DNA of 49,814 nucleotides from Acidobacteriota bacterium (GCA_021817045.1 JAKAWG010000033.1:1-49814), one strand, 5' to 3'. Positions 35,747 to 45,104 are shown, counted from the first letter of the stretch. The notes: a model not told the origin generated them from the letters alone. Made by a program: numbers and translations.

Positions 35747-35782
35747 TTGTGTTCCTTGCCGCGGACCGCCGGCGTCGCGCGG

Positions 35783-37078
35783 ATGACTATGGACCATTCG
35801 GAACCGACTCGCGTTCGCTGGTTGCTCGTCTTGTGGATCTCCGGCATGGGAGCGGTCAGTTATCTCGATCGAGTCAACATTTCGATCGCCGGCCGCTCTA
35901 TTGAGCGGGACTTTCACCTGACGAATCCCGAGCTGGGAGCAGTCTTCAGCGCATTCGCGATCGGCTACGCACTTTTCCAGATCCCCGGCGGCTGGATGGC
36001 GGACCGCTTTGGGCCGCGAAGAATTCTGGCGCTGGGCGCGTTGTGGTGGACGGCTTTTACCGCCTTCACGGGATCGGTGCCGGCGGGAATCGGGGAAGCG
36101 CTATTGGTTCTCTGGCTCGTGCGGTTTTCTCTGGGCGTGGGCGAATCGGTGATGTACCCCAGCTCCAACCGATGGCTTGCCGCCTGGATCCCGCGTGCCG
36201 AGCGGGGCGCGGCGAACGGCGTCATCTTTGCTGGCGTCGGCGCGGGTGCTGCTTTCGCCCCGCCGCTTGTCGCTGCCGTTATGGCGCGATATGGCTGGCG
36301 CGTGTCTTTTCAAGTCTGCGCGCTTGCAGGCGTCGTTTCCTCTGTCGCCTGGTATTGGCTAGCGCGCGACGCGCCCCGGAATCATCCTTGGGTAAGCGCG
36401 AGCGAGCGCAAGTTCATCGAAGCCGGGATTGCGGACAAAGGCCAAAGCGAAACGAGCAGACTGCCGTGGTCTGTGCTGTTTTCGAGCAGGGACGTTTGGA
36501 GCATCACGTTCAGTTATTTTTGTTACGGGTACGCTGCGTATATTTTCTTCACCTGGTTTTTCATCTACCTGACAACGGTGCGAGGTCTGAACCTGAAGTC
36601 GGGCGCCTTTTACACCATGCTGCCGTTTATCGCCATGTCGTCCTGCTCTGCGCTCGGTGGCCTCCTGAGCGACCATGTGAGCAAGCGCTGGGGTCGGTAC
36701 GCCGGCCGTTGCGGCGTGGCGGCTGGCGGGCTTGGGGGCTGCACGTTGTTTCTGGCTTTCGGTTCAATTGCTCACAGCGCCGTCACAGCCAGCCTCATCC
36801 TGGCTGGCGGCGCGGGGGCGCTTTACATCGCCCAGAGTTCTTATTGGGCGCTGGCGGCAGACCTGGGTGGCGCTTCAGCCGGATCGCTCTCCGGCCTGAT
36901 CAACATGGGGGCGCAGTTTGGCAGCGCCATTACAGCCACTCTGACGCCCGTGATCGCCGCTCACCTGGGATGGACGGTTTCGTTTCTGATTGCCGCTGCC
37001 CTGTGCGCTTTGGGTGCGGTGGCCTGGCTGATGGTGAATCCAAACCGAACGCTTACCGCGAATGCTCGCGTCGGGTAG
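35783..37078 (+). CDS. MFS transporter of the ACS (anion:cation symporter) type
   Basis: About 431 residues, start taken at ATG 35783 (MTMDHSEPTRVRW); an upstream start would lie within the predicted promoter. Twelve hydrophobic segments are visible. The loop motif GGWMADRFGPRR and the early YLDRVNISIA match ACS-family hexuronate, tartrate or galactarate permeases. The gene ends 13 bases before the aldo/keto reductase start. In this neighbourhood, with sugar-acid lyase-type genes, a sugar acid or oligosaccharide-derived anion is the likely substrate; that is inference. Confidence 0.85.
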   Translation: MTMDHSEPTRVRWLLVLWISGMGAVSYLDRVNISIAGRSIERDFHLTNPELGAVFSAFAIGYALFQIPGGWMADRFGPRRILALGALWWTAFTAFTGSVPAGIGEALLVLWLVRFSLGVGESVMYPSSNRWLAAWIPRAERGAANGVIFAGVGAGAAFAPPLVAAVMARYGWRVSFQVCALAGVVSSVAWYWLARDAPRNHPWVSASERKFIEAGIADKGQSETSRLPWSVLFSSRDVWSITFSYFCYGYAAYIFFTWFFIYLTTVRGLNLKSGAFYTMLPFIAMSSCSALGGLLSDHVSKRWGRYAGRCGVAAGGLGGCTLFLAFGSIAHSAVTASLILAGGAGALYIAQSSYWALAADLGGASAGSLSGLINMGAQFGSAITATLTPVIAAHLGWTVSFLIAAALCALGAVAWLMVNPNRTLTANARVG

Positions 37079-37091
37079 CCGGAGGGTGAAC

Positions 37092-38063
37092 ATGGAATAT
37101 CGCAAACTGCCGCACGTCGAGCTCAAAGTCTCGCGCCTCTGTTTAGGGACCATGACGTTTGGCTCTCAAACTAACGAAGCCGAGGCGCGCCGGATGGTGG
37201 CTCGCGCGCTTGACGCGGGAATCAATTTCTTCGACACGGCCAACGTCTATAACCATGGCGTGGCGGAAGAGTTGCTGGGCAAGGCCCTGGCGGATCGGCG
37301 CGGCGAAGCGATCCTCGCCACCAAGGTGCGCGGGAAGATGGGTGAGGCTGCTGACGAAAGCGGCTTGTCCCGCGCCGCTATTCGCAAGGCCATCGACGCG
37401 AGCCTCAAGCGCCTTGGTACGGATTACGTGGACCTTTATTACCTCCATCAGCCGGATGACGGCACGCCCGTCGAAGAGACTCTCGCCGCCATGGATGAAC
37501 TTGTGCGCGCAGGAAAAGTACGCTTTCCGGCGGTATCGAATTACGCCGCCTGGCAGGTGGCGGAAATTCACTGCCTTTGCCGCGCGCAGTGTTTTCAGCC
37601 GCCGCACGTGTCACAGCCGATGTACAACCTGCTCGCCCGCGGCATCGAAGACGAATACATTCCTTTTTGTAAGCGTTTCGGCGTAGCGATTGTGCCCTAC
37701 AATCCGCTGGCTGGCGGCCTGCTGACTGGCAAATACGCTAGGACAAGAGATCCAAGCGCCGGCGGGCGGTTTTTCAACAACCGCATGTACCTGGATCGCT
37801 ACTGGCACGAGGATTGCTTTGCCGCCGTCGAGGCATTGGAAGCCGCCGCGCGCGAAGGCGACAAGACCCTGGTTGAGCTTTCGTTCGAATGGCTCCTCGC
37901 GCAACCGCACGTGGATTCGATAATCCTCGGAGCTTCGCGGTTCGAGCAACTCGAGGAGAACCTACGCGCCTGTGAAGGTGACCCGCTGGATGAGAAGCTG
38001 ATAGCCCTGTGCGACGCCGTCTGGAAGCTTCTGCGTGGCATCACGCCGAAGTACAATCGTTGA
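37092..38063 (+). CDS. Aldo/keto reductase
   Basis: A 323-residue NADPH-dependent (beta/alpha)8 oxidoreductase. Start ATG 37092 has GGAGGG seven bases upstream; an earlier in-frame start overlaps the MFS gene. The catalytic tetrad is visible: Asp in FFDTANVYNHG with Tyr just after, Lys in LATKVRGK and His in YYLHQPDD. Cofactor-binding IILGASRFEQLEENL is near the C-terminus. Cotranscribed with the MFS transporter, it probably reduces or oxidises the imported sugar or a keto intermediate. Confidence 0.92.
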   Translation: MEYRKLPHVELKVSRLCLGTMTFGSQTNEAEARRMVARALDAGINFFDTANVYNHGVAEELLGKALADRRGEAILATKVRGKMGEAADESGLSRAAIRKAIDASLKRLGTDYVDLYYLHQPDDGTPVEETLAAMDELVRAGKVRFPAVSNYAAWQVAEIHCLCRAQCFQPPHVSQPMYNLLARGIEDEYIPFCKRFGVAIVPYNPLAGGLLTGKYARTRDPSAGGRFFNNRMYLDRYWHEDCFAAVEALEAAAREGDKTLVELSFEWLLAQPHVDSIILGASRFEQLEENLRACEGDPLDEKLIALCDAVWKLLRGITPKYNR

Positions 38064-38094
38064 GCCCAGCGGACGAGCGAAAAGCCGCTGAGTT

Positions 38095-39261
38095 TCACGA
38101 GAGATAAACGGGAAGGTCCATGGCAGGGCCGATCAGGGGAGCCACGTAAGGCCGGTAGGAATCTTGAATATCCCCGGGATCGCCGATGTATTCCGCAGGC
38201 AACGCTCGTTCCCTGTCTGCCACCCGGCTGAGCGGAACAAGCGCGAGGGAGCAAGAGTAGCGCTTCGATCCCGATCTCTGGAGGGAGACCATCACTTCCC
38301 GCTTCCCATTCAACGCGGAGCGCACCGCAAAGCGCCCGGCGGCACAAGCTTCAGCCGCATCCACGGGTGACTGGCAGAGGCTAAAAGCCCGGCAAAGGAT
38401 TCCCGGTTTTTCGCTGCGCGCCCGAACCTTGAGCTTTTTGCTGACCAGCCGCGCAAGGTAGGCGGCAACATCGCCGGGCAGAGGCCGTCCCTTCGCGTCG
38501 CGGCTGCTGCCTCTGGTGCCTGCGATCATCCGGCCGGAAGCGTCCCGCAAGCCTTCCGCTACCACCCCAACCACCCAACCCTGTGTGCGGAGAAGCCGGT
38601 CGACGCGTCCGAGGAACTCGCCGGGATTGAAGGGGGTTTCGGGAACGTAGACGAAGTGGGGCGGCCAGTCAGGTTTTTGCCGGGCTAAAATGGAGGCCGC
38701 GGCGAGCCAGCCGGTGTTGCGGCCCATTACCTCAACGATTGATACGGGAGTTGGGAGGGCGCGCTGGTCTAACCCGATCTCGCGGACTGCGACGGCCACG
38801 AAGCGCGCAGCGCTGCCAAAGCCGGGGCAATGATCGGTCTCGCAAATGTCGTTGTCGATGGTCTTTGGGATGCAGCATGATGCCAGCTCGTACGCGCTCT
38901 TCCGAGCGGCGCGAGACAGGCGAGCGGCAGTGCCCATTGAGCCATTGCCGCCCGTATAGAAGAAATAACGGATTTCACGAGCACGGCAGAACTGAATGAT
39001 CCGGTCGAGTTCGCCATCCCCGATCTTTCCTCGATAGCTTCCAATGGCGGAGCCGCTCTGCCGGGCGAGCTTGCCGAGCTTTGTGGGCGGAACGGACAGC
39101 AGGTCAATGACGTCGCCGCGCAAGATGCCCGCCAGGCCACCGAGCGGAGCCCAGAGGCGGCCAATTCTGCCAGCTTGTGCTTCCTCGATCACTCCCGCGA
39201 GCGTCGCGTTCAGAGCTGTCGTCGGACCGCCGCCGTGAGCTACGAGAGCATTTGCTTTCAT
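38095..39261 (-). CDS. Phosphofructokinase family protein with mixed donor motifs
   Basis: A 388-residue PFK-A superfamily enzyme that phosphorylates fructose-6-P or a related sugar phosphate. Family motifs: AHGGGPTTALNAT (8-20), GSYRGKI, the donor loop GGNGS (104-108), IPKTIDNDI with Lys133, VMGRNTGWLA and VVAEGLRD. Typical ATP enzymes have GGDGS with GTIDND; PPi-dependent ones often have GGDD or GGND with KTIDND. This protein combines the Gly of the ATP type with the Lys of the PPi type and has Asn for the first acidic residue, so donor preference is open. It is divergent from the UxaA/SuyAB-type genes and converges with the aldo/keto reductase. Confidence 0.85.
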   Translation of the reverse strand: MKANALVAHGGGPTTALNATLAGVIEEAQAGRIGRLWAPLGGLAGILRGDVIDLLSVPPTKLGKLARQSGSAIGSYRGKIGDGELDRIIQFCRAREIRYFFYTGGNGSMGTAARLSRAARKSAYELASCCIPKTIDNDICETDHCPGFGSAARFVAVAVREIGLDQRALPTPVSIVEVMGRNTGWLAAASILARQKPDWPPHFVYVPETPFNPGEFLGRVDRLLRTQGWVVGVVAEGLRDASGRMIAGTRGSSRDAKGRPLPGDVAAYLARLVSKKLKVRARSEKPGILCRAFSLCQSPVDAAEACAAGRFAVRSALNGKREVMVSLQRSGSKRYSCSLALVPLSRVADRERALPAEYIGDPGDIQDSYRPYVAPLIGPAMDLPVYLS

Positions 39262-39386
39262 CGCCGGTCGTTTCCTTTTCCTTTGCGAGCTGCGTCGAAC
39301 GGCGCGCGTCAGCCGCCGAAAAATTACTTCTTTGGCAACTCGGCATTTTGGTATATTGTATTCTACATTCTCACTGGGAGGCTTGA

Positions 39387-39665
39387 ATGCGAGATTTTGT
39401 CGTCCATGACCGGCGCGACAACGTCGGCGTTGCGGTGGCGGACATCCAGCCCGGCCAGACGGCCAAGGGCGAACTCCTCAGCGGCGGAGCGGTCGCGGAG
39501 ATCCTAACCCGGCAAGCGATTCCGCTGGGGCACAAGGTTGCCTTGCGGGATTTCGCCGTCGGCGACACCGTAGTCAAGTACGGTGAAGACATTGGCAAGG
39601 TGGTGGCCGCCATCCGCCAAGGCGAACACGTTCACGTACACAATCTGAAGACAAAGAGGTGGTAG
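39387..39665 (+). CDS. UxaA-family small subunit (SAF domain; altronate dehydratase/SuyA-like)
   Basis: A 92-residue SAF-domain protein that matches the N-terminal part of altronate/galactarate dehydratases and the separate small subunit of (2R)-sulfolactate sulfo-lyase. Key segments are [37 protein letters not shown] and GEHVHVHNL, where the histidines probably bind metal. GGGAGG lies five bases before the ATG. It starts five bases before the large subunit. Given the sugar-acid context, a sugar-acid dehydratase is more likely than a sulfo-lyase, but sequence alone does not decide. Confidence 0.85.
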   Translation: MRDFVVHDRRDNVGVAVADIQPGQTAKGELLSGGAVAEILTRQAIPLGHKVALRDFAVGDTVVKYGEDIGKVVAAIRQGEHVHVHNLKTKRW

Positions 39666-39669
39666 CAAT

Positions 39670-40833
39670 ATGGAGAGCCCGCGTTTGATGGGATACCGGA
39701 GGAAGAACGGGAAGGTCGGAATCCGCAACCACGTCATAATACTGCCCGTGGATGACATCTCGAACGCTGCCGCTGAGGCGGTGGGGCGTATCATTCCTGG
39801 AGCGCTACCTCTTCCGCACGCTTACGGAAGGCTTCAGTTCGGTGAGGACCTGGAGCTGTTTTTCCGTACCCTGATCGGCACCGGCTCGAACCCAAACGTC
39901 GCAGCCGCAGTCGTCATCGGCATCGAGCCGGGATGGACCGAGAAAGTGGTGGCCGGGATCGCGGCGACGGGCAAACCGGTTGCGGGCTTTTCGATCGAGC
40001 GCAAAGGCGACCTGCGCACCATTTCCGAAGGCGCCCGCAAGGCGCAGGAGTTTATGCAATGGGCCTCCGAGCTCACGCGGGAAGACTGCTCGATGCGGGA
40101 ACTCTACATTTCGACGAAGTGCGGAGAATCTGACACCACCACCGGCTTGGCCTCCTGCCCCACCGTCGGCGTGGTCTTTGACCGGCTGGTGGAAATGGGC
40201 GCGACGACCTCGTTCGGTGAAACTTCGGAACTGACTGGCGGCGAGCATCTCGTGAAGCAGAGGGCAGCAACGCCCGAGGTGGCCGAAGCTTTCATGCGGG
40301 TTTGGAACGAGTACAACGATTTCATCAACGCGAATAAGACCAACGACCTTTCCGAATCGCAGCCGACCAAGGGCAACATCCGCGGCGGGCTGACCACTAT
40401 TGAAGAGAAGGCATTCGGGAACATTCAAAAGATCGGGCAACGCGCGCGATTCGTCGGCGTGCTCAAGCCTGCCGAGGCGCCTTGCGGCCCTGGTTTGTGG
40501 TACATGGATACTTCTTCGGCCGCTGCCGAGGCTCTCACGCTATGGGCTGCCTCCGGCGCCGTGCTGCATCTGTTTCCCACCGGTCAAGGCAACATCTGCG
40601 GCAACCCCATCCTGCCTGTCATTAAGCTGTCGGCCAATCCCCTCACCTGTTCGACGATGAGCGAGCATATTGACCTGGACGTGTCAAAAATTCTTCCCGG
40701 TGAGATGACGCCGGAGCAGGCCGGCCAAAAGCTCCTTGAACTAATGGTGCGCACGTGCAATGGCCGGCTCACAGCGACGGAGACGCTCGGCCATCGCGAG
40801 TTCGTGATGACCAAGCTCTACCGCAGCGCCTGA
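39670..40833 (+). CDS. UxaA-family large subunit (altronate dehydratase/SuyB-like)
   Basis: A 387-residue catalytic subunit of a split UxaA/SuyAB-type lyase, whose N-terminal SAF part is the separate gene just upstream. It begins [19 protein letters not shown], the family signature, and has conserved cysteines in [28 protein letters not shown] and NICGNP, which could ligate an iron-sulfur cluster or iron. The reaction in this family is elimination of water from sugar acids, or of sulfite from sulfolactate. Length fits both the C-terminal part of UxaA and SuyB. Likely partner: the MFS/aldo-keto reductase operon nearby. Confidence 0.86.
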   Translation: MESPRLMGYRRKNGKVGIRNHVIILPVDDISNAAAEAVGRIIPGALPLPHAYGRLQFGEDLELFFRTLIGTGSNPNVAAAVVIGIEPGWTEKVVAGIAATGKPVAGFSIERKGDLRTISEGARKAQEFMQWASELTREDCSMRELYISTKCGESDTTTGLASCPTVGVVFDRLVEMGATTSFGETSELTGGEHLVKQRAATPEVAEAFMRVWNEYNDFINANKTNDLSESQPTKGNIRGGLTTIEEKAFGNIQKIGQRARFVGVLKPAEAPCGPGLWYMDTSSAAAEALTLWAASGAVLHLFPTGQGNICGNPILPVIKLSANPLTCSTMSEHIDLDVSKILPGEMTPEQAGQKLLELMVRTCNGRLTATETLGHREFVMTKLYRSA

Positions 40834-40893
40834 TGCCGCAATGCCTTCCCGCATCTCCTAGCTTTAGACAACCATCGAGCGGCGGGGCCTCCA

Positions 40894-40903
40894 TTGGTAT
40901 ACC
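40894..40903. promoter_or_regulatory. Candidate GntR-type operator TTGGTATACC
   Basis: It contains the 8-base palindrome GGTATACC and resembles the TTGGTATACCAA-type sites of UxuR/ExuR-like GntR regulators. A related TTTTGGTATATTG lies upstream of the UxaA-like operon near 39346-39358. No such regulator gene is in the window. Confidence 0.35.
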
Positions 40904-40920
40904 CTACTATCGGGGTTTCA

Positions 40921-41016
40921 TATCATTGTGACTCACAATGCTGTAGCGGCGGCGTCTCGCCGCCGGTAATTCGGCGCTCAGAGAGCGCCGCTACAGAAAA
41001 CGTTGTCACTATGACA
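40921..41016. repeat. MITE-like palindromic element, copy 1
   Basis: Terminal inverted repeat T(A/G)TCAT(T/A)GTGAC, then CTGTAGCG...CGCTACAG, enclosing two perfect hairpins (CGGCGGCG-TCT-CGCCGCCG and CGGCGCTC-AGA-GAGCGCCG). It shares a 31-base identical stretch, up to the first hairpin, with copy 3. Confidence 0.75.
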
Positions 41017-41129
41017 TGACAACCGCGGTAATTGCGTAAGGCGGTTTGAACATCCGCTGGCGCGGGTTCCTGCAGGTTTCGACCGCCAACTGAAAGCGAT
41101 TGGTTACTCCGATTAGAGGGGACGACACC

Positions 41130-43766
41130 GTGAAAAAATTGGTTTGTGCCGTAAAGTCCGTGTTCCTGGTGAGGATTGCAAAATATAGTGGCGTCATTTC
41201 TGTAGCGCCGCTCTATGAGCGGCGAAAAACGCCGGTCGCAGACCGGCGCTACAGCATCAGTCATCACTATATTTTGCATTCGTTCGTAATGGTGCTTCTT
41301 CTTGCTGCGGCACACTCAGCGTTTGCGGTTTCGGTCTCTTCCACGGAGATGGCCGAGGCATCACGTTGGGTGGCGGCGAAGTTTGAGGGCCAGGTTCAGG
41401 AAGCACCTCCAGAATCATATTTGGTTGTGCTAGGTGGGCGCGGGCGGCTGGAGCGAAACGAGCGCGACGGAAGCCCGCTCCAAATCTTCAAGACCACGTA
41501 CCATCGCGGCTTGTATGTGGATGGCCTTAGCAAGGTAACAGTCCACCTGGCCAGCCGGGGAAAATCACTTCAGGCCGTTGTGGGCTTGGACGGTCACTAT
41601 GACGCTTGCGGATACACGAACGCTCGACAGGTGTTTGAGGTTATGGTCGCTGGGCAGCGGAAGTACCAAAGCCCTGAGATCAAGGTATTCACTTCCGGAA
41701 TTCCCGTAAACGTTGATCTGGGCGGCGCACAGGAGTTTGTGCTCGAAGATGGTAACCCGAAAGAGGCAGACTGGTGCGGCGAGGCCGTATGGGCTAACGC
41801 GCGAGTGACTCTGGAAAATGGACACACCCTATGGCTGGGCGATCTTCCCATTGCGCCATTGAACCGATCCTTTTCCACGTCGCCGCCTTTTGCTTTCACT
41901 TACGGGGGGAAACCGTCCGCTGAGTTTCTTAGGACATGGGAACTGCATCGCAGCAGTCAACCGCTTGATGCGCAGCGGACCGAGTATGACCTGACCTATA
42001 CTGACCGCAAAACCGGCTTGGTGGTTCGGTGCGTCGGCGTCGCCTATCACGATTTTCCGACAGTGGAATGGACGCTCTACTTCAAGAATGCCGGAACCGA
42101 GGACACACCGATTTTGCAGGACATCCAAGCCTTGGATACGCGCTTCAAGCGCAGCAGTGGCGGAGAGTTTCTCCTTCACCATTTCCAAGGCAGCTATGCA
42201 ACTTCCACGGACTACGCGCCCATAAAAACCATTCTTGGACCGAAAGCGGAGATAACCTTGGCCAGCGCGGGCGGACGTCCCACGGATGGCAACCTTTGCT
42301 ATTTCAATATTCAATGGCCGGAGCATGGAGTAATCGTGGCGCTGGGATGGCCTGGGCAATGGGCGGCGCGATTTACGCGGGAGCAAGGACGAGGGCTTGA
42401 GATTCGCGCCGGCCAAGAGCTGACTCATTTCGTTCTGCATCCGGGAGAAGAAGTCCGAACGCCCTTAGTCGCGCTGCAATTTTATCAAGGCGGATGGATT
42501 CGCGCGCAGAACATCTGGCGTCGGTGGATGCTGGCGCACAATGTGCCGCGTCCGGGAGGAAAACCCCTCGGTCCCCGCGTGGCGGCGGGGACTTCCCTTT
42601 GGACCGACGAAATGACTCACGCCACTCAGCAAATTGAGGAGCTCTTCATTGATCGTTACCTGGAAGAGAAGATCAAACCCGACTATTGGTGGATGGACGC
42701 CGGCTGGTATGTGAACAACGGGAGCTGGGTCAACACGGGCACGTGGCAGGTTGACAAGAAGCGATTTCCCAACGGCCTTCGGGCGGTCAGCGATTACGCC
42801 CACGCGAGAGGCATGAAGACCATTGTGTGGGTGGAACCGGAACGGGTTACCCGGGGAACCTGGCTATGGAATGAACATCCTGACTGGCTGCTGAGGACTC
42901 CGGAGGAAGAAAAGCACGGCCAAGCGCTGCTTAACCTGGGAAACCCAGCGGCAGTCCAATGGCTGGTTAGCTATATGAGCCGGCTCATCACCCAGCAAGG
43001 TATCGACGTTTATAGGACGGACTTCAATATCGCGCCGCTCGAATTTTGGCGGGATCACGATACGCCGGATCGGGAAGGGATCACGGAAATCCGGTATGTG
43101 GAAGGCTTCCTTCAATATCTCGATGAGTTGCACCGCCTGCACCCGAACGTTCTTTTTGACACGTGTGCCAGCGGAGGCCGCCGGAACGACCTGGAGACGC
43201 TTCGCCGGGCGGTGCCCTTGCACCGCAGCGATTACACCTTTGAACCGGTTGGTGTACAAAACGCCGGTTATGGGATCGCTTTCTGGATTCCGTTTTATGG
43301 AACCCCGACCGTGGCGCACGACAATTATGACTTCCGAAGCGCCTGGGGACCTCAGATCAATCTTGCTTGGGACGTGCGCCGGACGGACACGGATTACAGA
43401 CACCTCCGCCACATGCTGGCACAGTGGCGGGAAGTAGCGAAGGATTTCTTCGGGGACTACTATCCGTTAACGCCTTATGACCCGACCAATAAGGCGTGGA
43501 TGGCATGGCAATTCAACAGGCCCAGTCTGGGCGAAGGAATGGTCGAAGCATTCCGGCGCGTGCGAAGTTCGTGTGAATCCATGCGTCTTCGCCTGCACGG
43601 GCTTGAACCGGGCGCGAGCTATGACGTAAGGAGCCTCGATAACCCGGGTGTGAGGCAGATGACCGGCCGGGATCTCATGGACCAAGGGCTTCAGGTTACG
43701 CTAACGCACCAGCCAGACTCGGCCGTCCTGGTCTACACACTGGTTAAAGCACAGCCAGTGAAGTGA
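41130..43766 (+). CDS. Secreted GH36-type alpha-galactosidase with NPCBM-like domain
   Basis: About 878 residues if read from GTG 41130, which has AGAGGGG eight bases upstream. The N-terminus is a signal peptide interrupted in frame by a 102-base MITE-like element (41177-41278); the hydrophobic core VMVLLLAAAHSAFA follows the insertion. ATG 41289 is an alternative start without a ribosome site. The mature protein has an NPCBM-like carbohydrate-binding domain (TYHRGLYVDGLSKVTVHL...VVGLDG) and a GH36 alpha-galactosidase catalytic region: YWWMDAGWYVNNGSW, TIVWVEPERV, nucleophile Asp in DVYRTDFNIAP, FDTCASGGRRNDLE and acid/base Asp in LHRSDYT. It would release terminal alpha-galactose outside the cytoplasm. 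Confidence 0.88.
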   Translation: MKKLVCAVKSVFLVRIAKYSGVISVAPLYERRKTPVADRRYSISHHYILHSFVMVLLLAAAHSAFAVSVSSTEMAEASRWVAAKFEGQVQEAPPESYLVVLGGRGRLERNERDGSPLQIFKTTYHRGLYVDGLSKVTVHLASRGKSLQAVVGLDGHYDACGYTNARQVFEVMVAGQRKYQSPEIKVFTSGIPVNVDLGGAQEFVLEDGNPKEADWCGEAVWANARVTLENGHTLWLGDLPIAPLNRSFSTSPPFAFTYGGKPSAEFLRTWELHRSSQPLDAQRTEYDLTYTDRKTGLVVRCVGVAYHDFPTVEWTLYFKNAGTEDTPILQDIQALDTRFKRSSGGEFLLHHFQGSYATSTDYAPIKTILGPKAEITLASAGGRPTDGNLCYFNIQWPEHGVIVALGWPGQWAARFTREQGRGLEIRAGQELTHFVLHPGEEVRTPLVALQFYQGGWIRAQNIWRRWMLAHNVPRPGGKPLGPRVAAGTSLWTDEMTHATQQIEELFIDRYLEEKIKPDYWWMDAGWYVNNGSWVNTGTWQVDKKRFPNGLRAVSDYAHARGMKTIVWVEPERVTRGTWLWNEHPDWLLRTPEEEKHGQALLNLGNPAAVQWLVSYMSRLITQQGIDVYRTDFNIAPLEFWRDHDTPDREGITEIRYVEGFLQYLDELHRLHPNVLFDTCASGGRRNDLETLRRAVPLHRSDYTFEPVGVQNAGYGIAFWIPFYGTPTVAHDNYDFRSAWGPQINLAWDVRRTDTDYRHLRHMLAQWREVAKDFFGDYYPLTPYDPTNKAWMAWQFNRPSLGEGMVEAFRRVRSSCESMRLRLHGLEPGASYDVRSLDNPGVRQMTGRDLMDQGLQVTLTHQPDSAVLVYTLVKAQPVK
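41177..41278. repeat. MITE-like palindromic element, copy 2, inside the GH36 signal-peptide region
   Basis: A perfect 14-base terminal inverted repeat, TGCAAAATATAGTG, bounds a 102-base unit. Inside lie CTGTAG...CTACAG and two perfect hairpins (CGCCGCTC-TAT-GAGCGGCG and CGCCGGTC-GCA-GACCGGCG). Length is a multiple of three, and the open frame runs through it. Confidence 0.8.
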
Positions 43767-44072
43767 TGGGCACGTTGCATTGGGATTTGGCCGGATGCGT
43801 GTAGTCACGGCGCCGGGTTTGTGGCGCGGGTTTTTAGGTGTATAACATTGACCCGTGTCGCACGTCCGCCGTCGGGTCACCACACATCGGCTCTTTTTTC
43901 AATCGCTCACGGACCGAAGCGCGGCTACCCTCGTGGCTAGGTCGCAGAAAAGGGCTCCCGCGCGTTGTTGGACAACAAACGGCAAAAACCGGTCGTCTGT
44001 CCGAGCCACAGGTTACATCCTAGGCCGCTCGATTAACGGGCGCGGGATATTAAATGAAACTCTCTGTGAAAA
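43767..44072. other. Spacer between GH36 and the R-M island, with direct repeat A
   Basis: About 306 bases without a gene. It contains the left copy of the 24-base direct repeat (43849-43872). Confidence 0.6.
43849..43872. repeat. Direct repeat A flanking the R-M island
   Basis: 24 bases starting TGACCCGTGTCGC and ending GTCCGCCGT, identical to 46134-46157. About 40 bases to the left of each copy also match imperfectly. Confidence 0.8.
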
Positions 44073-45104
44073 CTAAAACAGTCGCCCCTGCGTTTGGCGG
44101 TTACCTATGCTCATCGAGCTGTGCGGCTGCTCAAATCGCACCCTACTTGCAGCAAGGTACTCTGCCACGCTCTCCATTGCGATCCAGCGGCGCCGAAGAG
44201 ACTCAGCCACAACGCCGGTGGTATTCGAGCCCGCAAACGGGTCTACGATCATATCGCCTTCATCCGTTAGCAGTTTTATAAAAAACTCGGGCAGTGCGGG
44301 CGGGAACCGAGCGGGATGCATCTTGAGGCCTAATTCTTTGCTTCTCTTTGCGTAAGCATCATTTGCAGCATTGTTGCCGACCTTGAGCATGTTTTCTGGG
44401 ACCGACACGCCACAGTCCTCGGGGAGCTTGCCCTCGATGACGTTAGAGGGGATCGCGCCCCCGACCGCGATCTTGTCGAACGAGTTCCGAATCACGTGGC
44501 CGGAGGGTCGTACGGTTGGTCTCACACCCCTTCGGTTCAGCCGGATCATGTCGGGGCTGTATTGCTTCAGGACGTTCAGGTTGCTGGCCTTTGGCCAAGG
44601 CGTTTTGGAAAGCCACCAGATGTGTTCGACCGAGTCTTTAACGCGGATTCTCCGGACCGTCACCCACTCCGCTGGCATCGGCATTTTGGCTGGGTTATAC
44701 CAGAAGCACTCCTGTGCGAGATGGAAGCCTATTTCCTCAACTAGCGCGATAAGGAGGTGGAAATGGTAGAGGGAACGGGTAGGAGTCCCCTCGTTGTAGC
44801 TGCCGCCAATATTAAGGACGAAGCTGCCGTCATCCATCAGGATACGGAAAATCTGTCTGGCAAACGGGATGAACCAACGGACATAATCGCGTTTGTGGGC
44901 GTTTCCGTACTCCTTCTTGAAGTGAAGGGCGTAAGGGGGGGACGTGAATACCAGATTGACACTCTCCGCCGGGACACCCTCAAGCAGCTTTTGGGAATCT
45001 CCTAAGAAGGCTGCGCCGCGGGTAGTCCGGTACGTCGGTTCTACGCCCAGAGAGATACAGGCATCCCCGGCGTTCGCATCGGTATGGACATTGGTCCTTG
45101 ACAT
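44073..45104 (-). CDS. PvuII-like DNA (cytosine-N4) methyltransferase
   Basis: A 343-residue type II modification enzyme (start ATG 45104; TTG 45125 is less likely). The catalytic SPPY is at residues 55-58 in VFTSPPYAL, and the SAM-binding [10 protein letters not shown] lies near the C-terminus, giving the beta order of N4-cytosine or N6-adenine enzymes. It shares long blocks with M.PvuII as I recall that sequence: the KKEYGN segment after [62 protein letters not shown] and [17 protein letters not shown]. The target could therefore be CAGCTG, but this is inference. It is divergent from the HTH/nuclease operon. Confidence 0.9.
   Translation of the reverse strand: MSRTNVHTDANAGDACISLGVEPTYRTTRGAAFLGDSQKLLEGVPAESVNLVFTSPPYALHFKKEYGNAHKRDYVRWFIPFARQIFRILMDDGSFVLNIGGSYNEGTPTRSLYHFHLLIALVEEIGFHLAQECFWYNPAKMPMPAEWVTVRRIRVKDSVEHIWWLSKTPWPKASNLNVLKQYSPDMIRLNRRGVRPTVRPSGHVIRNSFDKIAVGGAIPSNVIEGKLPEDCGVSVPENMLKVGNNAANDAYAKRSKELGLKMHPARFPPALPEFFIKLLTDEGDMIVDPFAGSNTTGVVAESLRRRWIAMESVAEYLAASRVRFEQPHSSMSIGNRQTQGRLF

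Larger units (their letters stand above)
40834..41129. other. Intergenic region with MITE-like copy 1 and a GGTATACC site
   Basis: About 296 bases between the UxaA-like operon and the GH36 gene. It holds a TTGGTATACC palindromic site (40894-40903), the first MITE-like element (40921-41016) and, near its end, the ribosome site AGAGGGG (41115-41121) of the GH36 gene. Confidence 0.6.

Noticed and set aside
35717..35782. Upstream extension of the MFS transporter start
   Set aside because: The first codon would be the TTG of a good -35 box (TTGACG), and the extra residues have no transporter character.
41100..41129. ATG 41100 as start of the GH36 gene
   Set aside because: There is no ribosome binding site before it, and the AGAGGGG site at 41115-41121 points to GTG 41130.
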